Shown here: piece by piece, positions 43,048-51,755 of the stretch | Layout of the letters: each line of letters opens with the position of its first letter | Position numbering within the stretch: the stretch's first letter is position 1 | Source: Stercoripulliclostridium_A sp963642145 | Lineage (GTDB): Bacteria; Bacillota; Clostridia; Christensenellales; DTU072 | Direction: 5' to 3' | NCBI GenBank assembly: GCA_963642145.1 | Contig: CAVIFU010000004.1 | Location: 1-62,133, forward strand | DNA length: 62,133 nt | Made by a program: the position numbers and the translations under genes | Notes under the pieces: generated by a model | What the model saw: the letters and a program-made list of their open reading frames with translations, nothing else | What the model was told of the DNA's origin: nothing | The model's database searches: none

Positions 43048-44415
43048 ATGAATTACGACGTTGTTATTATCGGAGGCGGTATAGGCGGTCTGATGAGCGC
43101 GTATCGGCTGACGAAATCCGACCCGAACCTCAAAATTTGCGTTATCGATCGCGGCAGAGCCATCAATAAACGCAGATGTCCCCTTGCCACGCATATGGTC
43201 AACGAGTGCATGCGTTGCAAACAGTGCGCCATTATGGAAGGTATCGGCGGTGCCGGAGCCTTCTCGGACGGCAAATTCAACATCACCACGGAATACGGCG
43301 GTTGGCTACAAGACTACATCGGACCCAAAAAGACTTTGGAATACATCAACCAAGTATCCGATATTTTGGATGAGTTCGGGGCAACCGACAAATATTACTC
43401 CCCGTCGGACGAAATTAAACTCGAATGCTTGAAGCACGACCTCTATCTGATGCAGGCGCGCGTCAAACACTTGGGCACCGACGGCAACTTCCGCGTCATG
43501 TCGAGCTTGATGGATTACCTCAACGAGCATGTCACCGTTCTGACGGAAACAGCCGTTACGGACATCCGCCTTGCCGAAAAATCGGTTGTTCTCGACAACG
43601 GTGAAACTTTGGGTTACGGCAGTTTGGTAATTGCAATAGGCAGGAGCGGTTCCGAGTGGTTCGCCAATTGGTGCCGTAGCAACAGCATAAAAGTTGTCAA
43701 TAACCAAGTCGATTTGGGTGTGCGCGTGGAATTGCCGCGCATCGTTTGGGAAGGCATCTCTTCCCAAATCTACGAACCCAAAATCTTCTACCGCACAAAA
43801 GATCACGGCGATTGCACGCGTACTTTCTGCTTCAACTCCGGCGGTGAAGTCGTAATCGAGAACAACGAAGGCATACTCACCGTCAACGGACACGCAAACG
43901 CCAATCCCGCGCTCAAAACTGAAAATTCCAACTTCGCCATACTCTCCACCACACGTTTTACCCAACCGTTCAACGAGCCGATAGCCTACGCAAAGCATAT
44001 TTGCATGCTTGCCAACATGATTGCCGGCGACGGCGTTATCGTCCAACGCTTCGGCGACCTCGTCAACGGTCAACGCACCAACGAGCATAGGTTGAAGCAA
44101 TCCAGAGTGCGTCCCACCCTCGACGCGGTTGCGGGCGATCTTGCGCTGTGCATCCCCAAACGCCAACTCGACAACATTATCGAGACAATCTACGCGCTCG
44201 ACAAAATCGCACCCGGAACGGCAAACTACGATACGCTACTCTACGGCGTGGAAGCCAAATTCTACTCCATCAAACCGGAGTTCAAGGATGAATACTTCTC
44301 GATAGCTCCCGACGTCTACGCCATAGGCGACGGCGCCGGCGTAACGCGCGGACTTGCCCAAGCAGGCGCGAACGGCTTGTATGTAGCAGACGCAATAAGG
44401 TCAAAAAACAAATAG
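43048..44415 (+). CDS. FAD-dependent oxidoreductase (COG2509-like)
   Basis: 455 residues. The N-terminal Rossmann motif VVIIGGGIGGLMSAYRL binds FAD, and the C-terminal IGDGAGVTRGLAQAGANG completes the flavin site, as in the uncharacterised FAD-dependent dehydrogenase family. A cysteine cluster ECMRCKQCAIMEG (about residues 52-64) could bind a metal or Fe-S centre or be redox-active, next to GGAGAFSDGKFN. The start at 43048 has AGAGG upstream and begins just before the Rossmann motif. It lies downstream of nifJ and may be expressed by readthrough. The physiological substrate is unknown. Confidence 0.88.
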   Translation: MNYDVVIIGGGIGGLMSAYRLTKSDPNLKICVIDRGRAINKRRCPLATHMVNECMRCKQCAIMEGIGGAGAFSDGKFNITTEYGGWLQDYIGPKKTLEYINQVSDILDEFGATDKYYSPSDEIKLECLKHDLYLMQARVKHLGTDGNFRVMSSLMDYLNEHVTVLTETAVTDIRLAEKSVVLDNGETLGYGSLVIAIGRSGSEWFANWCRSNSIKVVNNQVDLGVRVELPRIVWEGISSQIYEPKIFYRTKDHGDCTRTFCFNSGGEVVIENNEGILTVNGHANANPALKTENSNFAILSTTRFTQPFNEPIAYAKHICMLANMIAGDGVIVQRFGDLVNGQRTNEHRLKQSRVRPTLDAVAGDLALCIPKRQLDNIIETIYALDKIAPGTANYDTLLYGVEAKFYSIKPEFKDEYFSIAPDVYAIGDGAGVTRGLAQAGANGLYVADAIRSKNK

Positions 44416-44449
44416 TATCCTATCGGAGAACTTAATCAAATTACAAAAC

Positions 44450-44478
44450 AATAGCAAGGCTTTTGCCTTGCTATTTTA
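44450..44478. terminator. Bidirectional terminator between the FAD gene and GPH operon
   Basis: 11-bp stem AATAGCAAGGC/GCCTTGCTATT with a TTTT loop, then TTAC on the plus strand and a short T-containing tail (TTGTTTTGTAA) on the minus strand. It serves the two convergent transcripts. Confidence 0.85.
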
Positions 44479-44495
44479 CATTTACGCGCACTCGA

Positions 44496-46490
44496 TTATT
44501 TAATTTTAGCATACATGGCGTACGCGTCGGCGACAATATCATCGTAGGTGACGCCGTCTCCGAATTCCCCGTCTACAAAATGGCGGTAATATTGGCATTT
44601 GCGTTTTTGCTCCGCAATGTACGCTTGCTCGTCAAAAGGCATGCCTTTGCGCTCGGCTTTTTGCTTAGCGCGCGCCGTGCGCTCTTTTATCCGCTTGTCT
44701 TCGAGTTCCAGATTCCGGAGCATTTCCGCCACGCCTTCCTCGGTTTGGGCTTCCTCTGTACGCACTTTGGCTTCCTCAAACCGCAAAAGTATAGTTTCTA
44801 TATCTTCCTTGTGCTTGGATATTTCTTCATTGACGAACGCGTCGTTTTTTGCCGTCGCGTAGTCGGTTATCTCCTTGACGTTAAGCACGTCTTCGTCCGT
44901 AAGCTCACCGCTTCCCAAGTTATCGCATGCCGCGCGCAGGCGGAGCACTTTGATTATTTTGGCGTGTTTTTCTTCCGACAGATCGTAGAAGAACAGCGGT
45001 ATAACCGCAAGTACGCCACCGATTAGTCCCAAAATCGTATAGTAGAAATATGCGCCGTCACGCTTGGAATCTATGCGTAACGCCGTATCCAAAGGCTCGC
45101 TGAGACCTATACCGCCGAACGTCAGGAAGAGAGGCGCAAGCACCAGCGTCACAAACCCGAGTATCGTGGTGATAAACGCCGAGTAGTTTTGCCAAAAACC
45201 CTCCAATCTCTTGCCGGTCTTGTACTGTATATCGTCCATGATGTCGGATACCATTATGGATGAGATGTAGTGGAATCCGTTGAATAAGTTTTGGAAGAAC
45301 GCCACAACAAGCAACAGCACGGCGTTTTTGTAGCACAATAGCTGTAATGCTATCATTACCGCGTGCGCTCCGGCGGCGACTATCAGAACCTTTTTCTTGC
45401 CGAATTTTTTGACAAGCAGCGGTCCTATAAGCATGCCGACAAGCAATATATTCATGAGGAGAGTAGTGCAAAAGACGCCTGCGATTGCGCGCGCTTCCGG
45501 CGTGGTAAAGCTGTATTGCTGTATCCAAGAGGTAAACACGGAATATCCGCGCAAGCCCGTAGCGAAGTTAAACAAGCATATTATCCAAAAGTATTTTGAT
45601 TTGGTAAGCATCAACGCGCCTTGCGAGAACTTGACCTTGGCTACATACTTTTTGTGCACGACAACCCTTTCTTTGGTGCCGAACATCGTGAACAGCACAA
45701 GCCCTACCGTGCCTATCGCGCAAAGGGGGAATATTATGCGGTAAACGTTAATATCCGCCCATCCGTCCTTGACGACGTTACCCGCGCCGTCGTACTCTGT
45801 AAACAGCGGCACGAGTATGCTTGCTATAACTATGTTCATTATCGAACTCGGTATGTTGCATATCAAACCGCGAAACGCTCCTATGTTTGCGCGTTCCTGC
45901 GCCACGGTAGAGATTGTTTGCTCTATGCCGGTGAGGCTTTGGGAGAGTAACGTTTGCGCAAACTGCCCGACCTGCACAAGTATAAACATAATAAATGTAG
46001 CAAGCCCCACGGCGTTAACGCTTGACTCCGTAATGCCGAGTAGAGGCATTTCGGGCACGCTTAAACTGAACAAGACGACGTTATTCCAATCCGACGGAAT
46101 AAACGCGATGGCCCCGAGCACCGCCGACGCAACTATTGCGGACGGCAACAAAAAGCCTTTGAACTTACTTTTGTTATTGCCCTTCAAGTGCGCGTTATCG
46201 ATTATCATCGAGAGTATGGGTGCCCGTAAAAGGGTAATTAGGGAGCTCAAAAGCGACAAAACGAGTATCATCCCCGAGGACAGCATAAAGTGCTTGACCA
46301 TAATAACTATACTTGCCGTTATGGTCGTATAGTTGCTGATTATGCTTAGAAACGACAATCCGCCGTACCCGAGAGACAAGTCCAAAAACTCGCGGTACGA
46401 TACGTCGTAACCGCGAGGGGGATGCTTCCAATATGTTTTAAGCTTGAAGTAGCCGTTGCGCAACTTTTCCGCTACGTCGATCTTAGCCAT
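44496..46490 (-). CDS. GPH-type MFS transporter with long cytoplasmic tail
   Basis: 664 residues. About twelve membrane segments in the glycoside-pentoside-hexuronide (MelB-like) style occupy roughly 40-500; a phrase ISSIMVSDIMDDIQYKTGKR matches the family's central cytoplasmic signature region. The N-terminus has TYWKHPPRGYDVSYREFLDL, similar to its operon partner. The last about 160 residues are charged, helical and probably coiled (ERTARAKQKAERKG), which is unusual for GPH carriers. It overlaps the LRR lipoprotein gene by 8 nt. It likely imports a sugar or glycoside with a cation; the substrate is unknown. Confidence 0.88.
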   Translation of the reverse strand: MAKIDVAEKLRNGYFKLKTYWKHPPRGYDVSYREFLDLSLGYGGLSFLSIISNYTTITASIVIMVKHFMLSSGMILVLSLLSSLITLLRAPILSMIIDNAHLKGNNKSKFKGFLLPSAIVASAVLGAIAFIPSDWNNVVLFSLSVPEMPLLGITESSVNAVGLATFIMFILVQVGQFAQTLLSQSLTGIEQTISTVAQERANIGAFRGLICNIPSSIMNIVIASILVPLFTEYDGAGNVVKDGWADINVYRIIFPLCAIGTVGLVLFTMFGTKERVVVHKKYVAKVKFSQGALMLTKSKYFWIICLFNFATGLRGYSVFTSWIQQYSFTTPEARAIAGVFCTTLLMNILLVGMLIGPLLVKKFGKKKVLIVAAGAHAVMIALQLLCYKNAVLLLVVAFFQNLFNGFHYISSIMVSDIMDDIQYKTGKRLEGFWQNYSAFITTILGFVTLVLAPLFLTFGGIGLSEPLDTALRIDSKRDGAYFYYTILGLIGGVLAVIPLFFYDLSEEKHAKIIKVLRLRAACDNLGSGELTDEDVLNVKEITDYATAKNDAFVNEEISKHKEDIETILLRFEEAKVRTEEAQTEEGVAEMLRNLELEDKRIKERTARAKQKAERKGMPFDEQAYIAEQKRKCQYYRHFVDGEFGDGVTYDDIVADAYAMYAKIK

Positions 46491-47403
46491 ACGTATATTT
46501 GACGTTGCTCATCTTTCTGCCGTTGTCGGTAGGATACCACTTCTTGCCGAATTTGCCGCTGTCTTGCAAAGCGTTTACTTCGGCTTCCGTTTTGTGCACC
46601 GTTACCTCGGTAACGGCTCTGCAATTGTAGAAGGCGTACTCGCCTATTTCCACCACGGTGGAGGGAATTTCTATTTTCGTGAAGCCCGTTATCTTATCGC
46701 CGTCTTGCGTGCGCGTGCAATAGGCAAACGCGTCCTTGCCTATGTATTCGAGTCCCTCGGGGAGCTTAACGTTACAGAGCTCGGTGCATTTGTGGAACGC
46801 CTTTTCTTCTATCCTTTTGAGGGTGGACGGAAGGGTTACGCTACGTATATATCCGCATTTGTAGAAGGCTTTCTGCCTGATAATCTCTACGCCTTCCGGC
46901 ACCACGTAATTTTCGCAATATACGCTGACTTCCAACTTATCGTTAATGGTAACGCCCTTGCGCGTGGGGAAGAAGCAAAGCTCTTTCATGTCCTTGGTAT
47001 ACAACACACCGTCAACGGACGCAAACCATTTGTTGTCTTTGCTCACTACAAAGCCTTTACCGCCCCTTGCCGCGTCGCCGAGGGCTTGGTTGTTGGTAAA
47101 CGCCCACGTGCCTATTTCCCTGACATTCTTGCCTATAGTTATGGTGTAGAGGTTCTCCGCGTTGACAATGCCGAAGTCCGCCACCTTTGTGACGGGTTTG
47201 CCGTCTATCTCGTCGGGAATGGTAATCTCGTGCACGAGAGTGCTGTCCGTATAGCCGACTATGGTGATCTCGCCGTTGTCTTCCACTTTGTATTCGAGGT
47301 TGGTGTCGTCGACTTTCGGATTGCACGCGGTCAGCAGAACCGCCGTGGATATTACGACCGACAACGCTATCAGTAATGAAATAATTTTATGCTTTCTTTT
47401 CAT
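46483..47403 (-). CDS. Leucine-rich-repeat (LRR_5/BspA-like) lipoprotein
   Basis: 306 residues. Lipoprotein signal peptide with lipobox LTAC (Cys27). The rest is a series of LRR_5 units of about 23 residues (ITIPDEIDGKPVTKVADFGI, ITIGKNVREIGTWAFTNN, VTLPSTLKRIEEKAFHKC, IEIPSTVVEIGEYAFYNC). It is predicted to sit on the outer face of the membrane. It lies between and overlaps two GPH transporter genes (17 nt upstream, 8 nt downstream), suggesting a surface binding partner or scaffold for them. ATG at 47403 has GAGGAG upstream; an in-frame TTG 9 nt earlier is less likely. Confidence 0.9.
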   Translation of the reverse strand: MKRKHKIISLLIALSVVISTAVLLTACNPKVDDTNLEYKVEDNGEITIVGYTDSTLVHEITIPDEIDGKPVTKVADFGIVNAENLYTITIGKNVREIGTWAFTNNQALGDAARGGKGFVVSKDNKWFASVDGVLYTKDMKELCFFPTRKGVTINDKLEVSVYCENYVVPEGVEIIRQKAFYKCGYIRSVTLPSTLKRIEEKAFHKCTELCNVKLPEGLEYIGKDAFAYCTRTQDGDKITGFTKIEIPSTVVEIGEYAFYNCRAVTEVTVHKTEAEVNALQDSGKFGKKWYPTDNGRKMSNVKYTYG

Positions 47404-49177
47404 CGCTTTCAATCTCCTCTACTATTTCTTTGACCACTTCCGCGGCAACTTCGGCAGGGACCATGCCATCGCCTTCCAAGGCTACTCCTTCCGGCGTAAT
47501 CGGGATTGCCGCTACGCTCGGTTGACCGTTATTTGCGAAGCGTTCCTGTATCTCCTTGACGCAACGATCATGCTCCGCACGCGTCAAATTGTAGAATATG
47601 TAAGGCAATGTCGAAAGAACCAACGCGCCCATCGTGACGAATACGTAAATTCTGACAACGCCTGTAAAGATTGAGGAATCGTACATGACGTCCCAGTCCG
47701 ACGTGAATCCGAACATTTTGAGCAACATGGGGATAGCCAAGCCGACTAGGGTATTCAGTGGCGTAGTGAACCAATTGAATATGCCCACCATATTGTCGGC
47801 GCGCTCGCCCGTCTTCCACTGGTGATAATCCAATACGTCCGCGTTGAATCCGTGATTCAAGCCGTTACAGCAGGCGGATACCGCGCTTCTGATAAAGATA
47901 AACAGCATGAGTAGCGTTATACTGTTGAGTTTAATCGCAAGCAAGTAACACGCCGTAATGCACAACCATATGCTTCGCAAGACAAGTAATATGCTTCGTT
48001 TTTCGAACTTCTTGACAAGCACCGGCGTAAGCAGGTTGCCCACAACGCTCGTAACGCCGATAATCGTTATAAATCCCGAGATCCATTCGAGGCGCAGGTT
48101 GTAGACCAAGAAGTAATTCATAACGCCGTCCGCATAGGAGTTCCAAGTGACAAAGATGTTGCTTATGTAGATTATCCAGAAGTATTTATTCGATAACAGC
48201 GATTTCGCGCTCTTTTTGAATTCAACCTTGGGCGTTTCGGATTTATCTTCCGCGACTCTCTCTTTTACGTTGGCAAACGCCAATCCGAGAATCAAGCTGA
48301 CGGCGGAAAGTATCGGAATGAACACTTGATAAGATTTGATATCGAGGTAACCGCCGGTAAGAACTATCATCACCGGGAAGAGTATTCTGTACATCGAACG
48401 CAAAAAGCCCAAGAATATACCGCCTATGGAATAAATCTTTTGTCTTTCCACGGTGTTGGGAGTGATTACCGCGACTATTGATTGCGGGCTGTCGCTGTAC
48501 AGCAACGTGCATCTTGTACGAAGAGTAAACAGAGCGTGCAGTATTATCAACTTTTGCGTGTATTCCATACTCGTCGGGATGAACGGTATCGCGCTCGAAA
48601 GTATGGCTACCGGGATGCCGTAGAGCATCATAAACGGTTTGTATCTGCCGAATTTAGGACAAAGTTTGGCGCGAATGAACCAGTTTATAAAGTTGCCGGC
48701 ACCTGAAATTACCAATATATTGGCTACAATCTGCGGCAATCCTTTGATGACCTTTTCAAACGGAGCCGATGGGATAAAATAACATCCTATACCCACCGCT
48801 ATCGTGACGGAATATGCTATAATGCACTTTTCCGCCGTCTTTTTGTTGACCTTACCGAGGTTCTCGAAAACAGTCATCGCCAGAGGTTCCATGTACAAAG
48901 TACAGTACCTGACGATTAACGCTATAATGGAAATTATGCTGAAATCGAGTAGCGATATTCCCATTATGGATCCGCAAAAATACCCTGCCGCGAAAGCTAC
49001 GGTTTCACCGGTGATAAAGGTGAATCCGCATATGCCCATTGTGCCGAAGCAGTACGAGGCAAATTCTTTGATGGAAAGGTACTCTCCTTCCAACGGCGTG
49101 TTCCAATGCGTTCTTACAAAGCCATATCCGTCTGTCAATAGCTGTTTGATGCTTTTACGCTCTTTTTTGGCTTTCAT
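47387..49177 (-). CDS. GPH-type MFS transporter
   Basis: 596 residues with about twelve membrane segments, GPH/MelB-like. It shares with the other carrier the N-terminal cytoplasmic pattern THWNTPLEGEYLSIKEF and a central NADVLDYHQWKTGERAD, the typical GPH cytoplasmic loop. The Glu/Ala-rich tail (about 550-596) is shorter than the partner's. First gene of the operon; the ATG at 49177 has CGGAGGAG upstream. Substrate unknown, but an operon of two GPH carriers with an LRR lipoprotein implies uptake of related carbohydrates or a two-part carrier. Confidence 0.88.
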   Translation of the reverse strand: MKAKKERKSIKQLLTDGYGFVRTHWNTPLEGEYLSIKEFASYCFGTMGICGFTFITGETVAFAAGYFCGSIMGISLLDFSIISIIALIVRYCTLYMEPLAMTVFENLGKVNKKTAEKCIIAYSVTIAVGIGCYFIPSAPFEKVIKGLPQIVANILVISGAGNFINWFIRAKLCPKFGRYKPFMMLYGIPVAILSSAIPFIPTSMEYTQKLIILHALFTLRTRCTLLYSDSPQSIVAVITPNTVERQKIYSIGGIFLGFLRSMYRILFPVMIVLTGGYLDIKSYQVFIPILSAVSLILGLAFANVKERVAEDKSETPKVEFKKSAKSLLSNKYFWIIYISNIFVTWNSYADGVMNYFLVYNLRLEWISGFITIIGVTSVVGNLLTPVLVKKFEKRSILLVLRSIWLCITACYLLAIKLNSITLLMLFIFIRSAVSACCNGLNHGFNADVLDYHQWKTGERADNMVGIFNWFTTPLNTLVGLAIPMLLKMFGFTSDWDVMYDSSIFTGVVRIYVFVTMGALVLSTLPYIFYNLTRAEHDRCVKEIQERFANNGQPSVAAIPITPEGVALEGDGMVPAEVAAEVVKEIVEEIESDEKKA

Positions 49178-49205
49178 GACTCCTCCTCCGCTGAGTTGTA
49201 ACACT

Positions 49206-49234
49206 ATATTAACACATAAGCGCGGATGATACAA
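49206..49234 (-). promoter_or_regulatory. Possible promoter of the GPH-LRR-GPH operon
   Basis: Minus strand: -35 TTGTAT (49229-49234), 17-nt spacer, -10 TAATAT (49206-49211). Moderate match only. Confidence 0.4.
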
Positions 49235-49310
49235 TATGCAATTCCCCAAAACACGCTACCTGAGTAAAATAAAAGGTAAATATATCCTGAATATTTGATT
49301 TTAGCCGCAC

Positions 49311-49332
49311 AAAAAAGGCGGACTCCGCCGCC
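49311..49332 (-). terminator. Terminator of the aroC-SDR-phosphatase operon
   Basis: Minus strand: GGCGG/CCGCC stem with 6-nt loop (49317-49332), then six T residues. It lies 28 nt after the phosphatase stop. Confidence 0.8.
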
Positions 49333-49360
49333 AACAAAAATCCATTAAAGTTATTGCGCC

Positions 49361-49819
49361 CTACCCGATGATGTATTTGTATAACGCTTCCGCGCCTTCT
49401 ACGATGTCGCGGTAAGTTTTTTCAAAATCGCGAGTGTACCACGGATCCGCTACGTCGCGTGGATTGTCGGTAAAATCAAGTAGCAAAAACACCTTGCGCT
49501 CGATATCGCCGCCGAAAAGTCTGAGCATATCGTCCGAATTCATGTCGTCCATACCTATGATGAAGTCGTACTTTTTGTAATCGCCACGCGTAAGCAAAGT
49601 AGCGCGTTTGGCGCCGTCTATCGGCACGCCGTGCTCTTCGAGAGTTGCTTTCGCTCTGCCGTAAATCGGCATGCCTATGGCGTCCGTATGCAGGGCGCGC
49701 GACTCTATGATAAACTTGTCTTGAGCGCCTTCCCTCGCTACAATGTCCTTCATTATCATTTCCGCCATGGGCGAACGGCAAATATTGCCGTGGCAGACAA
49801 ACACGATTTTTTTGATCAC
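49361..49819 (-). CDS. Low-molecular-weight protein tyrosine phosphatase
   Basis: 152 residues with a GTG start. The phosphate loop CHGNICRS (Cys9 nucleophile, Arg15) and the general-acid segment ADPWYTRDFEKT are intact, as in LMW-PTP/arsenate-reductase-like enzymes. It removes phosphate from tyrosine (or arginine) residues in the cytosol. The GTG at 49819 overlaps the upstream TGA (GTGA) and has GGAGG 9 nt upstream; an earlier in-frame ATG lies deep in the SDR gene and is rejected. Third gene of an operon with aroC, a grouping without an obvious pathway link. Confidence 0.93.
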   Translation of the reverse strand: MIKKIVFVCHGNICRSPMAEMIMKDIVAREGAQDKFIIESRALHTDAIGMPIYGRAKATLEEHGVPIDGAKRATLLTRGDYKKYDFIIGMDDMNSDDMLRLFGGDIERKVFLLLDFTDNPRDVADPWYTRDFEKTYRDIVEGAEALYKYIIG

Positions 49820-50520
49820 GCCGTTATGCCTCCGTCTACCGGGATGACCGCGCCGGTAATAAAATCCGACTTGCCGTCCACCAAAAACTCGATAAGCCCT
49901 GCCACGTCGTCGGCAACGCCCACTCTGCAAAGCGGCGTTTCGTCTATAACGCTCGCCACGACGTCACTGTCGAAATTACCGTTCATGGGCGTGTCGATGT
50001 ATCCGGGAGCCACCGCGTTAACGGTAATTCCGCTCGGTCCGACCTCTTTTGCAAGAGCCTTGGTAAAGCCGATTATGCCGGCTTTTGCCGCCGAATAAGC
50101 CACCTCGCAAGAACCGCCTCTTATACCCCACATGCTCGATACGTTGACTATTCTGCCCCTCTTTGCGGAAATCATCTCGGGCAAAACCGCACGCGTCAAG
50201 AGCATGGCGCCGCGTAAATCAACGTCGATAACCCTATCGAGATCTTCGTCCGACATATCCGTATAAAGGGTTACAAGCGATATGCCGGCGTTGTTTACAA
50301 GCGCGTCCAATCTGCCGACGCAGGCGGCGACTTCTCTAATTCTTTTTACGTCGGAGAGGTCAAGTTTAATTGCCTCGGCGCCGGTTTCTTCTGCAATGCG
50401 TTTGGCTATTGCCTCACCCGAGTTATAGGTGAAGTACACCTTGTAGCCCTTAGCGCAAAACAGCCTTACGGTAGCTTCCCCTATGCCGGACGATCCGCCC
50501 GTAATCAGTATCTTAAACAT
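49816..50520 (-). CDS. Short-chain dehydrogenase/reductase (FabG-like)
   Basis: 234 residues, classical SDR. Cofactor loop ITGGSSGIGEA, NNAGIS, catalytic serine in VNVSSMWG and YSAAK (Tyr/Lys) are present; NAVAPGYIDTPM follows. It resembles 3-oxoacyl-ACP reductases, and a serine/lysine-type NADP(H) preference is plausible. No other fatty-acid gene is near, so the substrate is open. The ATG at 50520 has AAGGA upstream and sits 13 nt after aroC; longer in-frame starts fall inside aroC. Confidence 0.9.
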   Translation of the reverse strand: MFKILITGGSSGIGEATVRLFCAKGYKVYFTYNSGEAIAKRIAEETGAEAIKLDLSDVKRIREVAACVGRLDALVNNAGISLVTLYTDMSDEDLDRVIDVDLRGAMLLTRAVLPEMISAKRGRIVNVSSMWGIRGGSCEVAYSAAKAGIIGFTKALAKEVGPSGITVNAVAPGYIDTPMNGNFDSDVVASVIDETPLCRVGVADDVAGLIEFLVDGKSDFITGAVIPVDGGITA

Positions 50521-50533
50521 AGTTTGGGTATCC

Positions 50534-51625
50534 TTAATGCAAGTTTTTGTATCCGTTACCCTCGATATACGCGTCAAGGACGGCAATGGCTACCGCGGAC
50601 GTGACCACGATGTTGCCACGTGGCGCAATGCACGCTACGTGCTCGCCTTTTACTTCTAAATTGACTATCTTGTTTGTTTCGAAGTTGAGCGTTTGCTGAG
50701 GTTGCTTGATGCTCGGCGTAGGCTTGAAGGAAGTGGATATTATTATCGGCATACCGTTGGATATACCGCCGTTGAGACCGCCGTTATAGTTGTGATCGGT
50801 TTGAGCCGCGCCGTCTACGTTTGCAACGAAAGCGTCCGCAACTTCCGATCCGCGCGCGTGGGCGAACTTGGCTCCGTATCCGAAACTTACGCTCTTAACC
50901 GCGGGAACGGCAAACAATATGCTTGCGATGCGACTTTCCAAATTATCGAACAGCGGTGAGCCGTAGCCCGCTTCGAGCCCTACTACGGCTGTTTCGACCG
51001 CACCGCCTATGCTGTCGCCTACCGCGGCGATACTCATCAGCAACGACACCATCTTTTTGCGCACTTCCGAAGAAATCGTCGCAAGCGGAGAGGAATTGAG
51101 CCTATCCATCAGCTCTGCCGAGTAATCGGATCCGAACTTCTCGTCATAAATTTCGCCTATGCACTTGATGTGCGAAGCCACCGTTACGCCCTTTTGCTCG
51201 AGGTAATCCGCGCAAAGCATTCCGAAAAACACGAGCGGCAACGTCAGTCTGCCGGAGAAATGTCCGCCTCCGTTCATATCGGCGAAACCGTTGTATCTGA
51301 CTTCCGCCACGTAGTCGGCATGCGACGGGCGCGGAATCTCCTTTTTGAAATCCACCACGTCGCAATCTTTATTGGCAAAAATAACCGTAATCGGACTTCC
51401 GTTGGTCACGCCTCCGGTAACGCCGGAAATAATCATCGGGCGATCTTCCTCTTTGCGTGCGGCAGTAAAATTGTTGCTGCCTTGGCGCAATTTAAGTCCG
51501 AGTTTGATTCTATCTAAATTTACGGTGACTCCGGCGGGAAAATTATGTAACGTGCCGCCGATCATCTGACCGTGCGCTTCTCCGAATACGGAAAGTTTAA
51601 GGTTGTTGCCCCATACGGAACTCAT
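50534..51625 (-). CDS. aroC: Chorismate synthase
   Basis: 363 residues. It converts EPSP to chorismate, the last shared step of aromatic amino acid synthesis, using reduced FMN. Signatures seen: GEAHGQMIGGTLHNFPAG, RPSHADYVAEVRY, GGGHFSGRLT and GGLNGGISNGMPI, all family hallmarks. Full length. The ATG at 51625 has GGAGG 5-6 nt upstream; a GTG 6 nt earlier is less likely. First gene of the aroC-SDR-phosphatase operon, divergent from the release-factor-like operon. Confidence 0.96.
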   Translation of the reverse strand: MSSVWGNNLKLSVFGEAHGQMIGGTLHNFPAGVTVNLDRIKLGLKLRQGSNNFTAARKEEDRPMIISGVTGGVTNGSPITVIFANKDCDVVDFKKEIPRPSHADYVAEVRYNGFADMNGGGHFSGRLTLPLVFFGMLCADYLEQKGVTVASHIKCIGEIYDEKFGSDYSAELMDRLNSSPLATISSEVRKKMVSLLMSIAAVGDSIGGAVETAVVGLEAGYGSPLFDNLESRIASILFAVPAVKSVSFGYGAKFAHARGSEVADAFVANVDGAAQTDHNYNGGLNGGISNGMPIIISTSFKPTPSIKQPQQTLNFETNKIVNLEVKGEHVACIAPRGNIVVTSAVAIAVLDAYIEGNGYKNLH

Positions 51626-51652
51626 AGGCACCTCCGAAATTTTTCAGTTTAC

Positions 51653-51681
51653 ATTATACATCAAGCCGCCTCGTTTGGCAA
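51653..51681 (-). promoter_or_regulatory. aroC operon promoter
   Basis: Minus strand: -35 TTGCCA (51676-51681), 17-nt spacer, -10 TATAAT (51653-51658). Confidence 0.75.
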
Positions 51682-51742
51682 TAATTACTCCGTAATATGT
51701 GGAATTACTAATTTATTACTTTATTTCGCGCGCGTTTTTTGG

Positions 51743-51748
51743 TATAGT
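51743..51748 (+). promoter_or_regulatory. Candidate -10 box for a leaderless transcript
   Basis: TATAGT ends 7 nt before the ATG of the release-factor-like gene, so the predicted start falls on or next to the ATG. No ribosome binding site is visible before that ATG. The -35 (TTTATT at 51720-51725) is weak. Confidence 0.35.
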
Positions 51749-51755
51749 AATAGTT

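Noticed and set aside
49816..49930. Longer N-terminus for the tyrosine phosphatase from an upstream ATG
   Set aside because: The extra residues are Arg/Gly-rich, overlap the SDR gene extensively and precede the conserved start of the family; GTG at 49819 with GGAGG is better.
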